Part shown: piece after piece, positions 37,322-46,981 of the stretch
How the letters are laid out: every line of letters starts with the position of its first letter
Numbering within the stretch: the stretch's first letter is position 1
NCBI RefSeq assembly: GCF_051013375.1
Contig: NZ_CP142125.1
DNA: 64,000 nt
Source of the DNA: Kordia algicida
Lineage (GTDB): Bacteria > Bacteroidota > Bacteroidia > Flavobacteriales > Flavobacteriaceae
Strand: one strand, 5' to 3'
Made by a program: the position numbers and the translations under genes
Notes under the pieces: generated by a model
Told to the model about the DNA's origin: nothing
The model's database searches: none
Seen by the model: only the letters and a program-made list of their open reading frames with translations

Positions 37322-37583
37322 TTTTATTGAATACACTTCTACACTTTATAAAGCTTTATGATACTTCAGGCAAAAAAGAGAGATTACAAAGAATTTGATA
37401 AAAACAACATCAGATCAACCCTGACATTCGTAAGCATTCGGCAAACTACGTATTGTGAGATTCAGTTTTAATGATGTCAGCGTACTGAATTAGTCTGTAT
37501 TTATAAATTACGATATTCTTTTCTATGATGGTGCTTAAAAAAATAATAGTATTGATTATTATTATTTTTAAAATCTTTATACC

Positions 37584-37760
37584 ATGAAGAAAAAAAATCT
37601 TAAATCATTAAAACTGAACAAAAAGGATATTTCAAGTTTTAATTATGAAAAAATTAAAGGAGGATCATTTTTATACGCTTGTGAGTCGGCTCTTTGTACT
37701 GGTTTAGCAGGGTCTTGTTGGTGTAATTTAACAGTCACTGGTTGTCCTTCTGATAGATAA
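37584..37760 (+). CDS. Lanthipeptide-type GG-leader precursor (58 aa)
   Basis: ATG at 37584 gives MKKKNLKSLKLNKKDISSF and KIKGG (GG at residues 26-27), again the lanthipeptide leader. The core SFLYACESALCTGLAGSCWCNLTVTGCPSDR has five Cys and several Ser/Thr, more hydrophobic than the two neighbouring precursors. It is too short to be flagged by simple length filters, but the leader match is strong. A hairpin follows at 37776. Confidence 0.85.
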   Translation: MKKKNLKSLKLNKKDISSFNYEKIKGGSFLYACESALCTGLAGSCWCNLTVTGCPSDR

Positions 37761-37775
37761 ATCATCTATTTTAAA

Positions 37776-37809
37776 ATAGAAAAGGGTTTCGTGCGGAGTC
37801 CTTTTCTAT
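37776..37809 (+). terminator. Hairpin after the 58-aa precursor gene
   Basis: ATAGAAAAGG (37776-37785) pairs with CCTTTTCTAT (37800-37809) around a 14-base loop. The T run is weak, so a structural or attenuator role is also possible. Confidence 0.6.
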
Positions 37810-38243
37810 CTGTGTATTTTACATAAAAGGAGTTATGTTAATCCAAAGATGAATAGATATTTCAAGCCTCTTGCAAACTTAGTTCAAGTTTGTTACAACA
37901 ACAAACAATCATTTATATTGCTAATCTATAGAGAATTAAAAACATAAAAATATGTGAATTCACAAATAATAAATTATTATTTCCAATTAGATACTGTAAT
38001 TATGAAAGTGATTCATCTATCCGTAAGAAGCTATTAAGAGCTGGAAGGAGACCTGATAAATCAATGGGAAATGACTTCACGTAATTTTGAATTTCATTCA
38101 AATACTAAATTAAAATGAATAAAAATGTATTTAGGTTAATTATAATTAAACAAATTGCTCGCTATTTATAAATGACGACTGCCATCATTTTTTCTCTCTT
38201 TGATTTTGATCTAACTTGTATAAATGTTTAATCAAAAATTAAT

Positions 38244-38366
38244 ATGATGAAAAAAAAGAATTTCAAATCGTTAAGTCTTAATAGAAAAACTATCGCTAAC
38301 ATTGAAGAAACCAAAATTTTGGGAGGTAGTGGAGTATATTGTGTAACACAAGAAGGATCATGTTAA
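38244..38366 (+). CDS. Lanthipeptide-type GG-leader precursor, short (40 aa), likely truncated
   Basis: ATG at 38244 gives MMKKKNFKSLSLNRKTIANI ... KILGG (GG at residues 27-28), a leader of the same family. The core is only 12 residues (SGVYCVTQEGSC) before a TAA at 38364-38366. The same frame continues after this stop with a Cys- and Thr-rich stretch (TTSCVC, NHHC, YGC) to a TAA at 38433-38435, which resembles the missing rest of the core. Either the gene carries a nonsense mutation, or the 40-aa product is the real peptide. Confidence 0.7.
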   Translation: MMKKKNFKSLSLNRKTIANIEETKILGGSGVYCVTQEGSC

Positions 38367-38435
38367 ACTACTTCCTGTGTATGTACAATAAACCATCATT
38401 GTTTGCGAATAACTTACGGCTGTAATAATAAATAA
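38367..38435 (+). pseudogene. In-frame continuation of the short precursor past its stop codon
   Basis: Twenty-two codons follow the TAA of the 40-aa precursor in the same frame and encode TTSCVCTINHHCLRITYGC plus NNK. With four Cys and several Thr this looks like a typical core, so the gene may be a recent nonsense-mutated copy. It could also be chance coding in AT-rich DNA, but the density of Cys codons makes that less likely. Confidence 0.5.
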
Positions 38436-39537
38436 GGTAACAAGTAGCAACAAAACCACCCGACCAGAGGTACTAAAAGTATTGGATTATTTTGATTTTG
38501 AAATGCTGTAGCATCACTACCAATCGATACTAGAAAACAAAAATAACAAATTAAATATTTCAAAAACCTTAAAGTAATACTTTAAGGTTTTTGAAATCAA
38601 CATTAAGTATTCAGTTATAAAACAAGGTGTTGAATCTGGGCATTAAAAACTCTATTTTTAATGCCCAAATTACTATATATTTTATTGATTTATTTTCAAA
38701 TTTTTTGTAGCATTTAATCCAACATATCATATCAAAGTAAGTTGGTGCAAATAATGAAATTAACTCATCGTATTCTATGATAAAAGTAATTAAAAATTCA
38801 TCTAATTTTACAACTTATTACTTAATGATGAGTAAATATTTTCAACTTATTACTTAACAGTGAACAAAAAAAATAAAAATGATTTGATTTTTTAAAACGA
38901 AAAGAAATCTACATTCTATTTTGATGAGTTTTTAAAAATTTTCTTTTTTTAGAATATATATAATTGATATACAGTGATTTAAAAAATTAAAAATAAAAGT
39001 GGTTTGATTTTTTATTGTAAAAGTCAATCCGCTTTGAATTTTTTATGAAAAATTAATTTTTTATTTAATTTTTATCTTTTTTTCCTAAAAAAGCGTAATT
39101 TTTAAAAAATAACATCAATTTATTTTTTAGATAAAAGATGTTGCGGTGCGGACCCACAACATTCGAAAATCTAAGTTTTCTATCGAAGATATTATATTTT
39201 TTTGGGGAGTACTTAGAAAACAATTCTGAATTATTAGAAGTAAGCTAGTAATTTTTGATTCCTAGCATATTTTTTTAATTATACTAGGAATTAATTCACT
39301 TAAAACATTAAAAAATGTACTATCTCTATTTTTCTTACAGTGTTTAATTGAGTTTAATTAATAATGTGTAGACTAATTTTAGCACTATACCATCGAATGT
39401 TTCCTATTTACTTTATTGCCAATTTCGAGACAACAATATGATAACAGTTTACAAAATGTAGATGATCTTATTCTGAAAAACTTAATATTCACTCAATAAC
39501 CAATTATAAACTAATTTTTTAAATTCTAGAATTAATC
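38436..39537. other. Long gene-free interval with two perfect hairpins and a degenerate duplication
   Basis: ATTTCAAAAACCTTAAAG (38557-38574) and its exact inverse (38580-38597) form an 18-bp stem with a TAATA loop, a probable terminator. TGGGCATTAAAAA (38637-38649) and TTTTTAATGCCCA (38655-38667) form another perfect stem. Blocks starting near 38866 and 38982 are degenerate copies of each other (TTTGATTTTTTA in both). The end is very AT-rich and contains no gene that I can support. Confidence 0.5.
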
Positions 39538-40254
39538 TCAATTAATTGGTTTTATTTTATTAAAAAGTTGCTCTCTATATGACCTACCAACAGGGATTTT
39601 TTCTTGATTAATATATACCAAATTGCCAGTAATTTTTTCTATACAATGAATATTTACAATAAAAGATTTGTGTATTTGAATGAAATAGTCTTGCACGAGA
39701 TACTCTTTCCAGTTTTTGAGGGTATCAATAAAAGTATATTTTGAGTTTTTGGTAGTTACAGTTACATAATTACGATCTGATTGTACATGTATGACATCTG
39801 CCAAATTTACTTTATGCAGGGTTTTATCTACATTAATGAAAATAGTATCATTATCTGTAGTTACATCTATAGTTTCATTTTCGGTAATGCTAGTAGCATT
39901 AGGCAATTGAGGGGATAATTTATTTATTGATTTTAAAAATCGTTCAAAGCTAAACGGTTTTACTAAATAATCTATAATAGTATCGAACTCAAAACTTTCC
40001 ACCGCATAATCTGTATAGGCAGTAGTCATAATTACTCTAGGAGGATATTGTATTGTTTTTAAGAAATCCAAACCAGATATAGCAGGTAAATTAATATCTA
40101 AAAACATTACATCAATTTGCTCTTGTTTTAGTATGCTATTAGCCTTTATAGGCGAATTAAAAACACCTTTTAGTTCAAGTTCTGGTATTTTTTCTATGTA
40201 AGTCCTCAGAATTTCTTGTGCTGGCACCTCGTCTTCAATGATAATACAATTCAT
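39538..40254 (-). CDS. LytR/AlgR-family response regulator (LytTR)
   Basis: A 238-aa response regulator: receiver domain (about residues 1-115) with acidic pocket IIIEDEVPA, phospho-accepting Asp in VMFLDINLPAISG (about residue 54) and Lys in LVKPFSFERFL; then a LytTR DNA-binding domain (about 140-236, DVIHVQSDRNYVTV ... FIQIHKSFIVNIHCIEKI). Paired with the histidine kinase gene directly upstream on the minus strand; the two overlap by one base. Confidence 0.93.
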   Translation of the reverse strand: MNCIIIEDEVPAQEILRTYIEKIPELELKGVFNSPIKANSILKQEQIDVMFLDINLPAISGLDFLKTIQYPPRVIMTTAYTDYAVESFEFDTIIDYLVKPFSFERFLKSINKLSPQLPNATSITENETIDVTTDNDTIFINVDKTLHKVNLADVIHVQSDRNYVTVTTKNSKYTFIDTLKNWKEYLVQDYFIQIHKSFIVNIHCIEKITGNLVYINQEKIPVGRSYREQLFNKIKPIN

Positions 40255-41252
40255 TATAGGATAATTTCTAGTTTAGCAATAAAACTATCGTTTTGCTTTT
40301 CAGTGCTAAAGTTATGTTTTTTAGGATAAATAATCTCTAGTCGTTTTCGGAGGTTTTTTAAGCCGATTTGGAAACCTTCGGTGTTACGTTTTCCATTTTC
40401 AACATCTATTTCATTTTGACATTCAAAATCTAATTTTCCGTTTATTACAGTTAGCGTTATATGAATATTGCTTTCTTCATCTTCTTTATAAAGACTATGT
40501 TTGAAGGCATTTTCAATTAACCCTATTAACAGCATAGGAGCAATAGTGTGTTTATAAGAATCTATATTCTTTTTAAAAATAATATTGTTAATCCCTTGAG
40601 TACGTAATTTTTGAAATTCTAAATAATTCTCTATAAAATCGATATCTTTTTTTAGGGGTACAAAATTTTCTTCACTTTGGTAGAGAATATATTTTAAATT
40701 CTCAGAAAGCATCAAGATCATATCTGCTACATTATCAGAGCCTTTTATAGCCTGAGCATAAACAGTATTTAAATTATTAAAAAGCACGTGTGGATTGATT
40801 TGTGACTTTAGGAATTTAAGTTCTATTTCTAACCTGTCTTTTTGGGTTTTTTCAAGTTCTTTTTGTTTTTCAAAAAGCGATAGTAATACCCATACCAACG
40901 ACAAAAAAATAACAGGTAATAAAAACTTCCACAATTGTTGTGAAAGACAGAAGCTAAAACTACAACTACATTCTATAATATAATTGCAATAAATTATAGT
41001 GGCAAGTAAAAGAATACTAATAATCAACAAACTATATAGTAGATATTTCTTTTTTTTAAATAGAACAGGCAAAAGATAAAGTTCATTAAAATAAGTTATA
41101 GGAATTACTAATAGTAAGAGCTTGAAGTCTATTTTTTGAAAAAAAGATAAGTTTCGACCAAAATAATCAGGCATTAAATAAAAAACAACAAAAAAATAAA
41201 ATACCCAAAATGTCAAATGAATAGAAAAACGGAATGATCTATTGTGGTTCAT
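40254..41252 (-). CDS. LytS-like sensor histidine kinase
   Basis: A 333-aa kinase with four N-terminal TM helices and a C-terminal HisKA_3-like/His_kinase domain: KSQINPHVLFNNLNTVYA contains the phospho-accepting His, and IAPMLLIGLIENAFKHS is the N box (the G box is the GLKNLRKRLEIIY region). The ATG at 41252 (MNHNRSFRFS) begins the first TM block; the upstream TTG at 41300 adds 16 polar residues and is less likely. It forms a two-component system with the response regulator. The divergent gene is an outer-membrane beta-barrel protein, the likely target. Confidence 0.9.
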   Translation of the reverse strand: MNHNRSFRFSIHLTFWVFYFFVVFYLMPDYFGRNLSFFQKIDFKLLLLVIPITYFNELYLLPVLFKKKKYLLYSLLIISILLLATIIYCNYIIECSCSFSFCLSQQLWKFLLPVIFLSLVWVLLSLFEKQKELEKTQKDRLEIELKFLKSQINPHVLFNNLNTVYAQAIKGSDNVADMILMLSENLKYILYQSEENFVPLKKDIDFIENYLEFQKLRTQGINNIIFKKNIDSYKHTIAPMLLIGLIENAFKHSLYKEDEESNIHITLTVINGKLDFECQNEIDVENGKRNTEGFQIGLKNLRKRLEIIYPKKHNFSTEKQNDSFIAKLEIIL

Positions 41253-41471
41253 AAATATAATTTTAATCAAACGTATATTTTTTTTGATAATTAAGGTCAA
41301 TAAAGTTTACTAAAAACTTCCAATACTATACAAACAACTAATATCTATGGACAAAGTTAAAAAAAATGAAATCAGAAGGAAATCCATAAATTAATGCTTT
41401 TGGTACACCTTCTTTTTCAGTGTTGGATATGCTAAATAAGTTTGCTTCATAAAATTATAAATAACATAAAA

Positions 41472-43817
41472 ATGAAATACTTATTTAGTTTATTATTAGT
41501 CTTGAGTTTTACAGTTCTATATGCACAGAATACAATTTCTGGAACAGTAATAGATTCTGATACTAAAAAACCTGTAGTTTGGGCAGATGTAATCCTTTAT
41601 CAAAAAGGAAAGATTATCAAAGGCATGATTACTGATGATAATGGTATATTTAAATTTGAGGAACTTGATGAAGCAAAATATACCTTGAAAGTCACTTTCT
41701 TAGGTTACCAAACCTTTGAAAAAGCCATTGATTTTAGTAATAAAAAAGAGCAACAACTATCTGTAATATTGTCTCCTTCTAGTGCACAATTAGATGAAGT
41801 AGTTATCCAAGCAGAAGTTACAACAATTCAATACAAAAGTGATCGTAAAATTGTAAATGTAGGTAAAGATCTATTAGCTACAGGAACTTTAGCAGGTGAT
41901 GTTTTAGGGCAATTACCTTCTGTTGAGGTTGATGGGCAAAATAATATAAGCCTAAGAGGAGATCAAAATGTGAAAATTTTAGTAGATGGTAAAGTTTCTC
42001 CACTGCCTAACGATAGACTTTTACAGCAAATACCATCAGACGCAATTGCTAAGGTAGAACTTATTAATAATCCATCTGCCAAATACCAAGCTGAAGGTTT
42101 ATCAGGAATTATAAATATCATTACAAAAAAATCATACCGAAAGGGTGGTAGACTTAATGTAAATCTCGGATATGGAACAGGTGAAGAACCACGCGCTAAT
42201 GCAGGTGTTGGCTTTAGCTATGCAACCGATAAAATAAAGGTATCAGCCAATTATAATTACAATACGGGATTTTTTATAAATGAATCCACCGCAGAAGAAG
42301 AACGCGAAACTATTTCATTTCTATCTGACTCTAGGATGAAACAAACTTTCGAATCCCCTTACTATGCGAAAGCAGGGATTGATTTTTATATTGATTCAAC
42401 AAACACTATTTCAGCTTTTGTTGCTACAAATAAGTTTGGGTTTGATGTAAATTCAAAAAGTAATATTATTCAAATGTCAAATATCAATCAAACAAGTACC
42501 AATTTAGAATTTTTAGCAAATAATGGTGGAGGTGGTAAGAGTACAACGTACAATTTAAATTACCGTAAAGAATTTGATGGTTCAATGCAGTACATAGAAA
42601 CCGATGCCAATTACTCTACTTCACCGTTTAACTTTTTCTCCAACAGAATTACCACAAATGATAATTTTACCGAAACCCAGAATGATGATTTTAATAACAT
42701 GAGTAGGATTACCACATTAAGTTCAGATTATTACCATAATAATAATGATAGAATACTTGAATTTGGTGTTCGTGCAGAATTACGAGATTTAGACGAATCA
42801 CAATTTAGAACTATAACTAATACAGAAGTCACCGATATTAATACCTTGTATAATTATAATGATGGTATATATGCTGCCTATGGTGTTTATGATAGAAAAA
42901 TAGGTAAATTTGGTATAAAATTAGGTTTACGTTTAGAACACACCAATTTGAAACTGAGAGCCAATGAGAGTCGATTAAAGAACGATTATACAAATTTGTT
43001 TCCATCTGCTAGCTTTTCTTATTCAACAGAAAAGAATCATAATTTCTCGTTGAACTATAGTCGTCGAATCTCACGACCAAGTTTTTGGATTATTAGTAAT
43101 ACTACTTTTCAGCAGGATCAGTTTTCACAATTTACAGGAAATCCTGAGCTTCAACCAGAATTTGCTAATAAGTTTGAATTTAATTATTCAAAGAATTTTA
43201 ATGGTACTGATTTTAATGCTTCTCTTTTCTTGACTAACAAAGAGAATACTATTAGAAGTGTACAAACTGTTAGTGGAAATAATGTAGTGTATTCATTTGA
43301 TAACGTTGGGAGTAGTAACTTATACGGTTTGGAACTATATAGCAGATTTAAACCTTTAAAATGGTGGAATGCAACAGTAAATGCGACCTATTATTTAAGT
43401 TATTTTTCTGAAACTGGTAATATGTTTTTAAATGACCAATCTTTCAGCCACAATTATAGTTTTAACAATACGTTTAGACCATTCAAAGGATTTAACATAC
43501 AGGCAAATCTTAATGTGCGTCCAAAAAACATCTCTTTACAAGCTGAAAATCAGGGTGTAACTACAATGAGTTTAGCCGTAAGTAAAGATATCTTTAATAA
43601 CAAAGCAAATATCTCATTGCGTGCTAATGATATTTTTAACTCTGGTAGAACTCGTAGTATTGGTGAAGTAAACGGTTTGACATTTAACAGAAGTTCATTC
43701 TCACCTTCATCAAGACATCTTTATCTTTCTTTTAGATATAATCTTTCTTTTGGTAATAAAAATTATGCACAAAAAGAACGTAACAGAAAACGGAGACAGT
43801 ATACGGAACGACAATAA
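41472..43817 (+). CDS. CarboxypepD_reg-like/outer-membrane beta-barrel receptor
   Basis: A 781-aa outer-membrane protein. Signal peptide (MKYLFSLLLVLSFTVLYAQ), then a CarboxypepD_reg-like domain (about residues 20-105, ISGTVIDSDTKKPVVWADVILYQKG ... LKVTFLGYQTFEKAI), a plug with LRGDQNVKILVDGK and EGLSGIINIITKKS, and a long beta-barrel of the OMP_b-brl_3 type to the end. The ATG at 41472 begins the signal peptide; upstream codons from 41442 add a polar stretch. It lies divergent to the LytS/LytR pair and resembles the receptor at 56.4 kb. Transported ligand unknown; peptides or siderophores are possible. Confidence 0.9.
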   Translation: MKYLFSLLLVLSFTVLYAQNTISGTVIDSDTKKPVVWADVILYQKGKIIKGMITDDNGIFKFEELDEAKYTLKVTFLGYQTFEKAIDFSNKKEQQLSVILSPSSAQLDEVVIQAEVTTIQYKSDRKIVNVGKDLLATGTLAGDVLGQLPSVEVDGQNNISLRGDQNVKILVDGKVSPLPNDRLLQQIPSDAIAKVELINNPSAKYQAEGLSGIINIITKKSYRKGGRLNVNLGYGTGEEPRANAGVGFSYATDKIKVSANYNYNTGFFINESTAEEERETISFLSDSRMKQTFESPYYAKAGIDFYIDSTNTISAFVATNKFGFDVNSKSNIIQMSNINQTSTNLEFLANNGGGGKSTTYNLNYRKEFDGSMQYIETDANYSTSPFNFFSNRITTNDNFTETQNDDFNNMSRITTLSSDYYHNNNDRILEFGVRAELRDLDESQFRTITNTEVTDINTLYNYNDGIYAAYGVYDRKIGKFGIKLGLRLEHTNLKLRANESRLKNDYTNLFPSASFSYSTEKNHNFSLNYSRRISRPSFWIISNTTFQQDQFSQFTGNPELQPEFANKFEFNYSKNFNGTDFNASLFLTNKENTIRSVQTVSGNNVVYSFDNVGSSNLYGLELYSRFKPLKWWNATVNATYYLSYFSETGNMFLNDQSFSHNYSFNNTFRPFKGFNIQANLNVRPKNISLQAENQGVTTMSLAVSKDIFNNKANISLRANDIFNSGRTRSIGEVNGLTFNRSSFSPSSRHLYLSFRYNLSFGNKNYAQKERNRKRRQYTERQ

Positions 43818-43958
43818 TTTATGTTATATTTAAAAAATAAAAAATACACCGCATATAGTTTTTAAATTATGTTGATAAGAAACATTAGATTTTTTGCAAA
43901 ATTGGTTTCTGTTATGTATGATTTGTAGCTAATTCTGAACTAAACAACAAACTGAAAA

Positions 43959-44609
43959 ATGATTCCTATTTCAATTACCATAATTCTAATTACTTTTTTT
44001 TCTTTTTCACCGAAATTTAAAAACGTTAGGGAAAAATATAACCATGGATTTGACTTTTATTTTACACTAATAGCTACTGTTTTCGGTGTGGTTTTGGCAT
44101 TTTATTTCTCTAATCGAGCAGAAGAAATGAAAGAAAAGGAATTTGCTTTTAACAAATTAGTCATTGCTAAAAGTAATATTGACCAGAATATTTCTGATAA
44201 TCAATCAAAGCTTTATTTGTATAAAGAAGTGAAATTAGATTCTTTAAATGTTACAATAAACCCACTTCGTTATCCAACGTATGCAGAGAACATTATTCTA
44301 TCTGATCCGATTCTCAACAAGCATATTTCAATTAATAACTATAAAATTCTTGTTTCAAAATTTGAAAATTTGAAGGATATGAAGAACCTATTTCATAATT
44401 ATTCTTATAAAAACAATTCAATCGTTGCAGAACAGTACAATTTAATACTGAGCTCTGTCTCTCAAATCATATCTGTTGAAATGTCAAATCAAAAGGATGA
44501 ACTTTCACAAGAAGAACAAAAAAAAATTATAGAAAGAATAGATGACTCATTAAAAATTATATCTGAGAAAATCTATAAAAAGCCAATGATCGTATTAGAC
44601 AAGCACTAA
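43959..44609 (+). CDS. Hypothetical membrane protein
   Basis: A 216-aa protein with two N-terminal TM helices (about residues 1-16 and 32-51; FTLIATVFGVVLAFYFSNR is the second) and a mostly helical C-terminal part rich in Lys, Glu, Asn and Ile. No catalytic motif. It lies 141 bases after the receptor gene and could belong to its transcript. Function unknown. Confidence 0.55.
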   Translation: MIPISITIILITFFSFSPKFKNVREKYNHGFDFYFTLIATVFGVVLAFYFSNRAEEMKEKEFAFNKLVIAKSNIDQNISDNQSKLYLYKEVKLDSLNVTINPLRYPTYAENIILSDPILNKHISINNYKILVSKFENLKDMKNLFHNYSYKNNSIVAEQYNLILSSVSQIISVEMSNQKDELSQEEQKKIIERIDDSLKIISEKIYKKPMIVLDKH

Positions 44610-44656
44610 CAACAACTTACCTGTAACTGAATACAATTCTACTTTTATACAATCTC

Positions 44657-44689
44657 AAAAGGCTATTCCGAATCATGGAATAGCCTTTT
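44657..44689 (+). terminator. Terminator of a dispersed family (copy 4)
   Basis: AAAAGGCTATTCC (44657-44669), loop GAATCAT, GGAATAGCCTTTT (44677-44689), followed by CTTTATTTAATATACC and a TTTATAAAGCTTT block also found after the copy at 37291. Confidence 0.85.
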
Positions 44690-45237
44690 CTTTATTTAAT
44701 ATACCTCTCTATATTTTATAAAGCTTTTCGGTAAGTCTTCAAATCCACTAAAGGCACTTACATAATATTTTGAAACTCTTAAAATCCGTAAACAAAAATT
44801 CTTGTAATAAAAATTTTAGTTTCTGGATGCTTTAAAATTTCTTACATGTTTATAATGGGTTTTATAAAATCTAAATCAAGTTTCTTTTTTATTGATTTTT
44901 CTTTTCATGGAATGAAACTTTGTAATTAAAAAATAATTTAAGGAGATCAAAGCGTTATACTTTGAATGCTGTAATCATTCAGAATCTCTAAATTTCGTTA
45001 TAAAGCAAAGATGAATAGAAGTTGTTAAAAATCATTTGTTCACTTTTGTAACCTGAACAATTGAAAGGAGTCAAAAATATCCAATTACAAATTTAGGATA
45101 TAAACTTTAGAAGATTTTTACAATACCAATGATGAGTTCAACGGTTTTGAATAAAAAGTGACTTACCAAACTTGTTTACCAAATCGTAAGCATGTAAAAC
45201 TTTAATAATCAATAATTTGAATTTTTAAAAGTATTTT
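44690..45237. other. Gene-free interval before the iteron-like repeats
   Basis: No gene is seen. The end of the interval contains AAAAGTGACTTACC at about 45156, the inverse of the GGTCACTTTT words in the next block. Confidence 0.45.
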
Positions 45238-45478
45238 TAAGTCAATTTCTGGTCACTTTTAGGTTATTTTTGTTTTTTTAAGTCATTCTTTGGTAAAACA
45301 TTGGTCACTTTTGAATCACTTTTTGGGAATTTATAGGGAACTCTTGAATCATTTCTCGGTAACTTTTAGGTCATTTTTGTTTTTTAAGTGATTCTTTGGT
45401 AAGACATTGGTCACTTCTGAGACACTTTTGAGTCACTCTCAAGTAACTTCTAGGTTATTTATTAGTCATTTTTCGGCT
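45238..45478. repeat. Iteron-like tandem repeat (about 108 bp x 2 plus partial)
   Basis: GGTCACTTTTAGGTTATTTT at 45251 and GGTAACTTTTAGGTCATTTT at about 45359 begin two near-copies, each with TTTTGTTTTTT, AGTCATTC/GTGATTC, TTTGGTAA(A/G)ACATTGGTCACTT and GAATCA/GAGACA parts; a third, partial unit starts TAACTTCTAGGTTATTT at about 45446. Within them the ten-base words GGTCACTTTT, AGTCACTTTT and GGTAACTTTT recur on the same strand about every 10-20 bases. The array ends 40 bases from the stop codon of the Rep/HTH-like gene, a position typical of plasmid replication iterons. Confidence 0.65.
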
Positions 45479-45511
45479 TTGAAATTTCATAAAAACTTTT
45501 TCGACTATAAA

Positions 45512-46799
45512 CTATTCAGGTATGAAGACAGCCTTATTTTTTTCATTTAAAACTGCTGTATAAAATTGATTAAGCAATACAGGTTTTCCAAGTTGTTGAA
45601 TTCGTTTTTCGCAATCTTTAAATAATGGAAAACGTGGTTTTTGATGCTGGGTTTGTTTTTTTTCATTATTCAAAAAACGACGAATTTGAGCATGAGTAAT
45701 TAATTTTAATCGTGTGTTCTGCTTGCTACGTATATAGTTTTCATACCAAACTTTAGTTCCTGTAAAACCGTGCTTATTGGTAGGATCAAAATATTTGTGT
45801 GGTAATTGAACATATCTGTACTCAGGGTCTTTGGCAAGATATTTCTGGACTAATTCAACACGTTTTATGTAGACATTGTGGACTTTATCTAAATGTTGTT
45901 TTTTTACAGGTTGATACCACAAATACAATAACTCTTTGGTTTTTTTCTCCACATTTTCAGTCAAGCAAACCTCTTTGTATAATTTCTTTTTAGCGAGTTC
46001 CCATAAGGAATCCACATAAGAATTAAGAAAGGGAATCCCTGAAGCTTCAAGCCTTGAATCTATGTCTTTTGCCTGTGTTTTAACTTCAGGGAGTTCTCCT
46101 TCCTTCTCTACATCATTAGTGGACTTAAAATTTCGCGCGCCTGGTGTACCCTGTATAAGTGGCTCATTTATTTTTTCTTTACCTTCCTTCTCTACGTATC
46201 TTGTAAAATTGTTACCAGCTAACGCTTCAACTTTGGAAGACCTATAACTCAAGCTACGATCAATGTTCATTTTGTTATCAACAGCTATTAATATATTATT
46301 TATGTAACTATTGTTACTAGCGTCTGTTTGGGGACAACTTGTCCAATAATTTTTTTTAAAAAACTGATTATCAGTATTTTTTGATTTCATATTTTCTTTT
46401 TGATTTTGTTGTTTGTTGACAGCTTTTTCACTGTTTATCAACAGTATTTTAGGGTTTAAATAAAGTTCATAATTTGCCTTACGACCATAATTAATTTTCT
46501 CGATGATAACATTGGTTTGTAACAGCTTTTTAAGATGTCTTTTAATAGTTCTGGTACTTACGTGAGAAATCTTTGCCAACTGTATGTTATTTGTTGCTAA
46601 GGGTGGAATAGAAGCAGTATCAAAACCAGCTTTTTTACTAGCTTTAAATAATGAAGCACCATAAATTCTAATAATCTCTCTAGCTGTTGCAATCACAGGT
46701 TGACGCAAACGACTTGAAAGATCATCAGAAAAAGCATTGTGTTTTTCTACAAAAACATCAAGCGCTTTAAAAAACAGTTGAAAAATGAATGATGCTCAT
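45512..46799 (-). CDS. Rep/HTH-like protein of an integrated element, probable frameshift near the start
   Basis: The open frame 46708-45512 codes for 398 aa starting RQPVIATAREIIRIYGASLFKAS, then a winged-helix/HTH region (LAKISHVSTRTIKRHLKKLLQTNVIIEK, about residues 43-72) of the type in replication initiators and MarR-like regulators, a low-complexity linker, and a basic C-terminal domain. The next reading frame starting from ATG 46799, two bases after the stop of an upstream 59-aa gene, runs SIIHFSTVF and stops at an A6 run (46769-46774) whose loss of one base would fuse it to FKALDVFVEKHNAFSDDLSS in front of the 398-aa frame. I take the gene as 45512-46799 with a likely frameshift. Confidence 0.55.
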
Positions 46800-46801
46800 T
46801 A

Positions 46802-46981
46802 TTATTTATTAAAAGTATTGACTAACAAATCATCCATTGCCGAAGCCACAGAGATGAGTTTTTCTTTTTTTCTTTTGCGTTTTACGACAGAAACTTTAGG
46901 CAAGTCAAGCATAGCATATAATCTCAGCTTTTCTTCTGAGCTTAATGCTTGAATTACGTTATATACAGTTTCTGCTTTCAA
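46802..46981 (-). CDS. Small protein upstream of the Rep/HTH-like gene
   Basis: A 59-aa frame with start TTG at 46981 (in-frame stop just upstream): KAETVYNVIQALSSEEKLRLYAMLD, then a basic stretch (KRKRKKEKL) and ASAMDDLLVNTFNK. It ends two bases before an ATG at 46799 (TAATAATG), so it is translationally coupled to the Rep/HTH-like gene. No family recognised; small accessory proteins are common in flavobacterial integrated elements. Confidence 0.5.
   Translation of the reverse strand: MKAETVYNVIQALSSEEKLRLYAMLDLPKVSVVKRKRKKEKLISVASAMDDLLVNTFNK

Noticed and set aside
7999..37450. An AACTACG word upstream of several precursor genes
   Set aside because: A seven-base word is expected several times by chance in a window of this size, and it is missing before the 38244 gene and appears downstream of another.
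41442..41471. A TTG start ten codons upstream for the receptor gene
   Set aside because: The ATG at 41472 begins a clean signal peptide, which the extension would spoil.
45238..45478. The tandem array taken as a CRISPR
   Set aside because: Units are near-identical over their whole length with no unique spacers, and no cas genes are nearby; an iteron-like array fits better.
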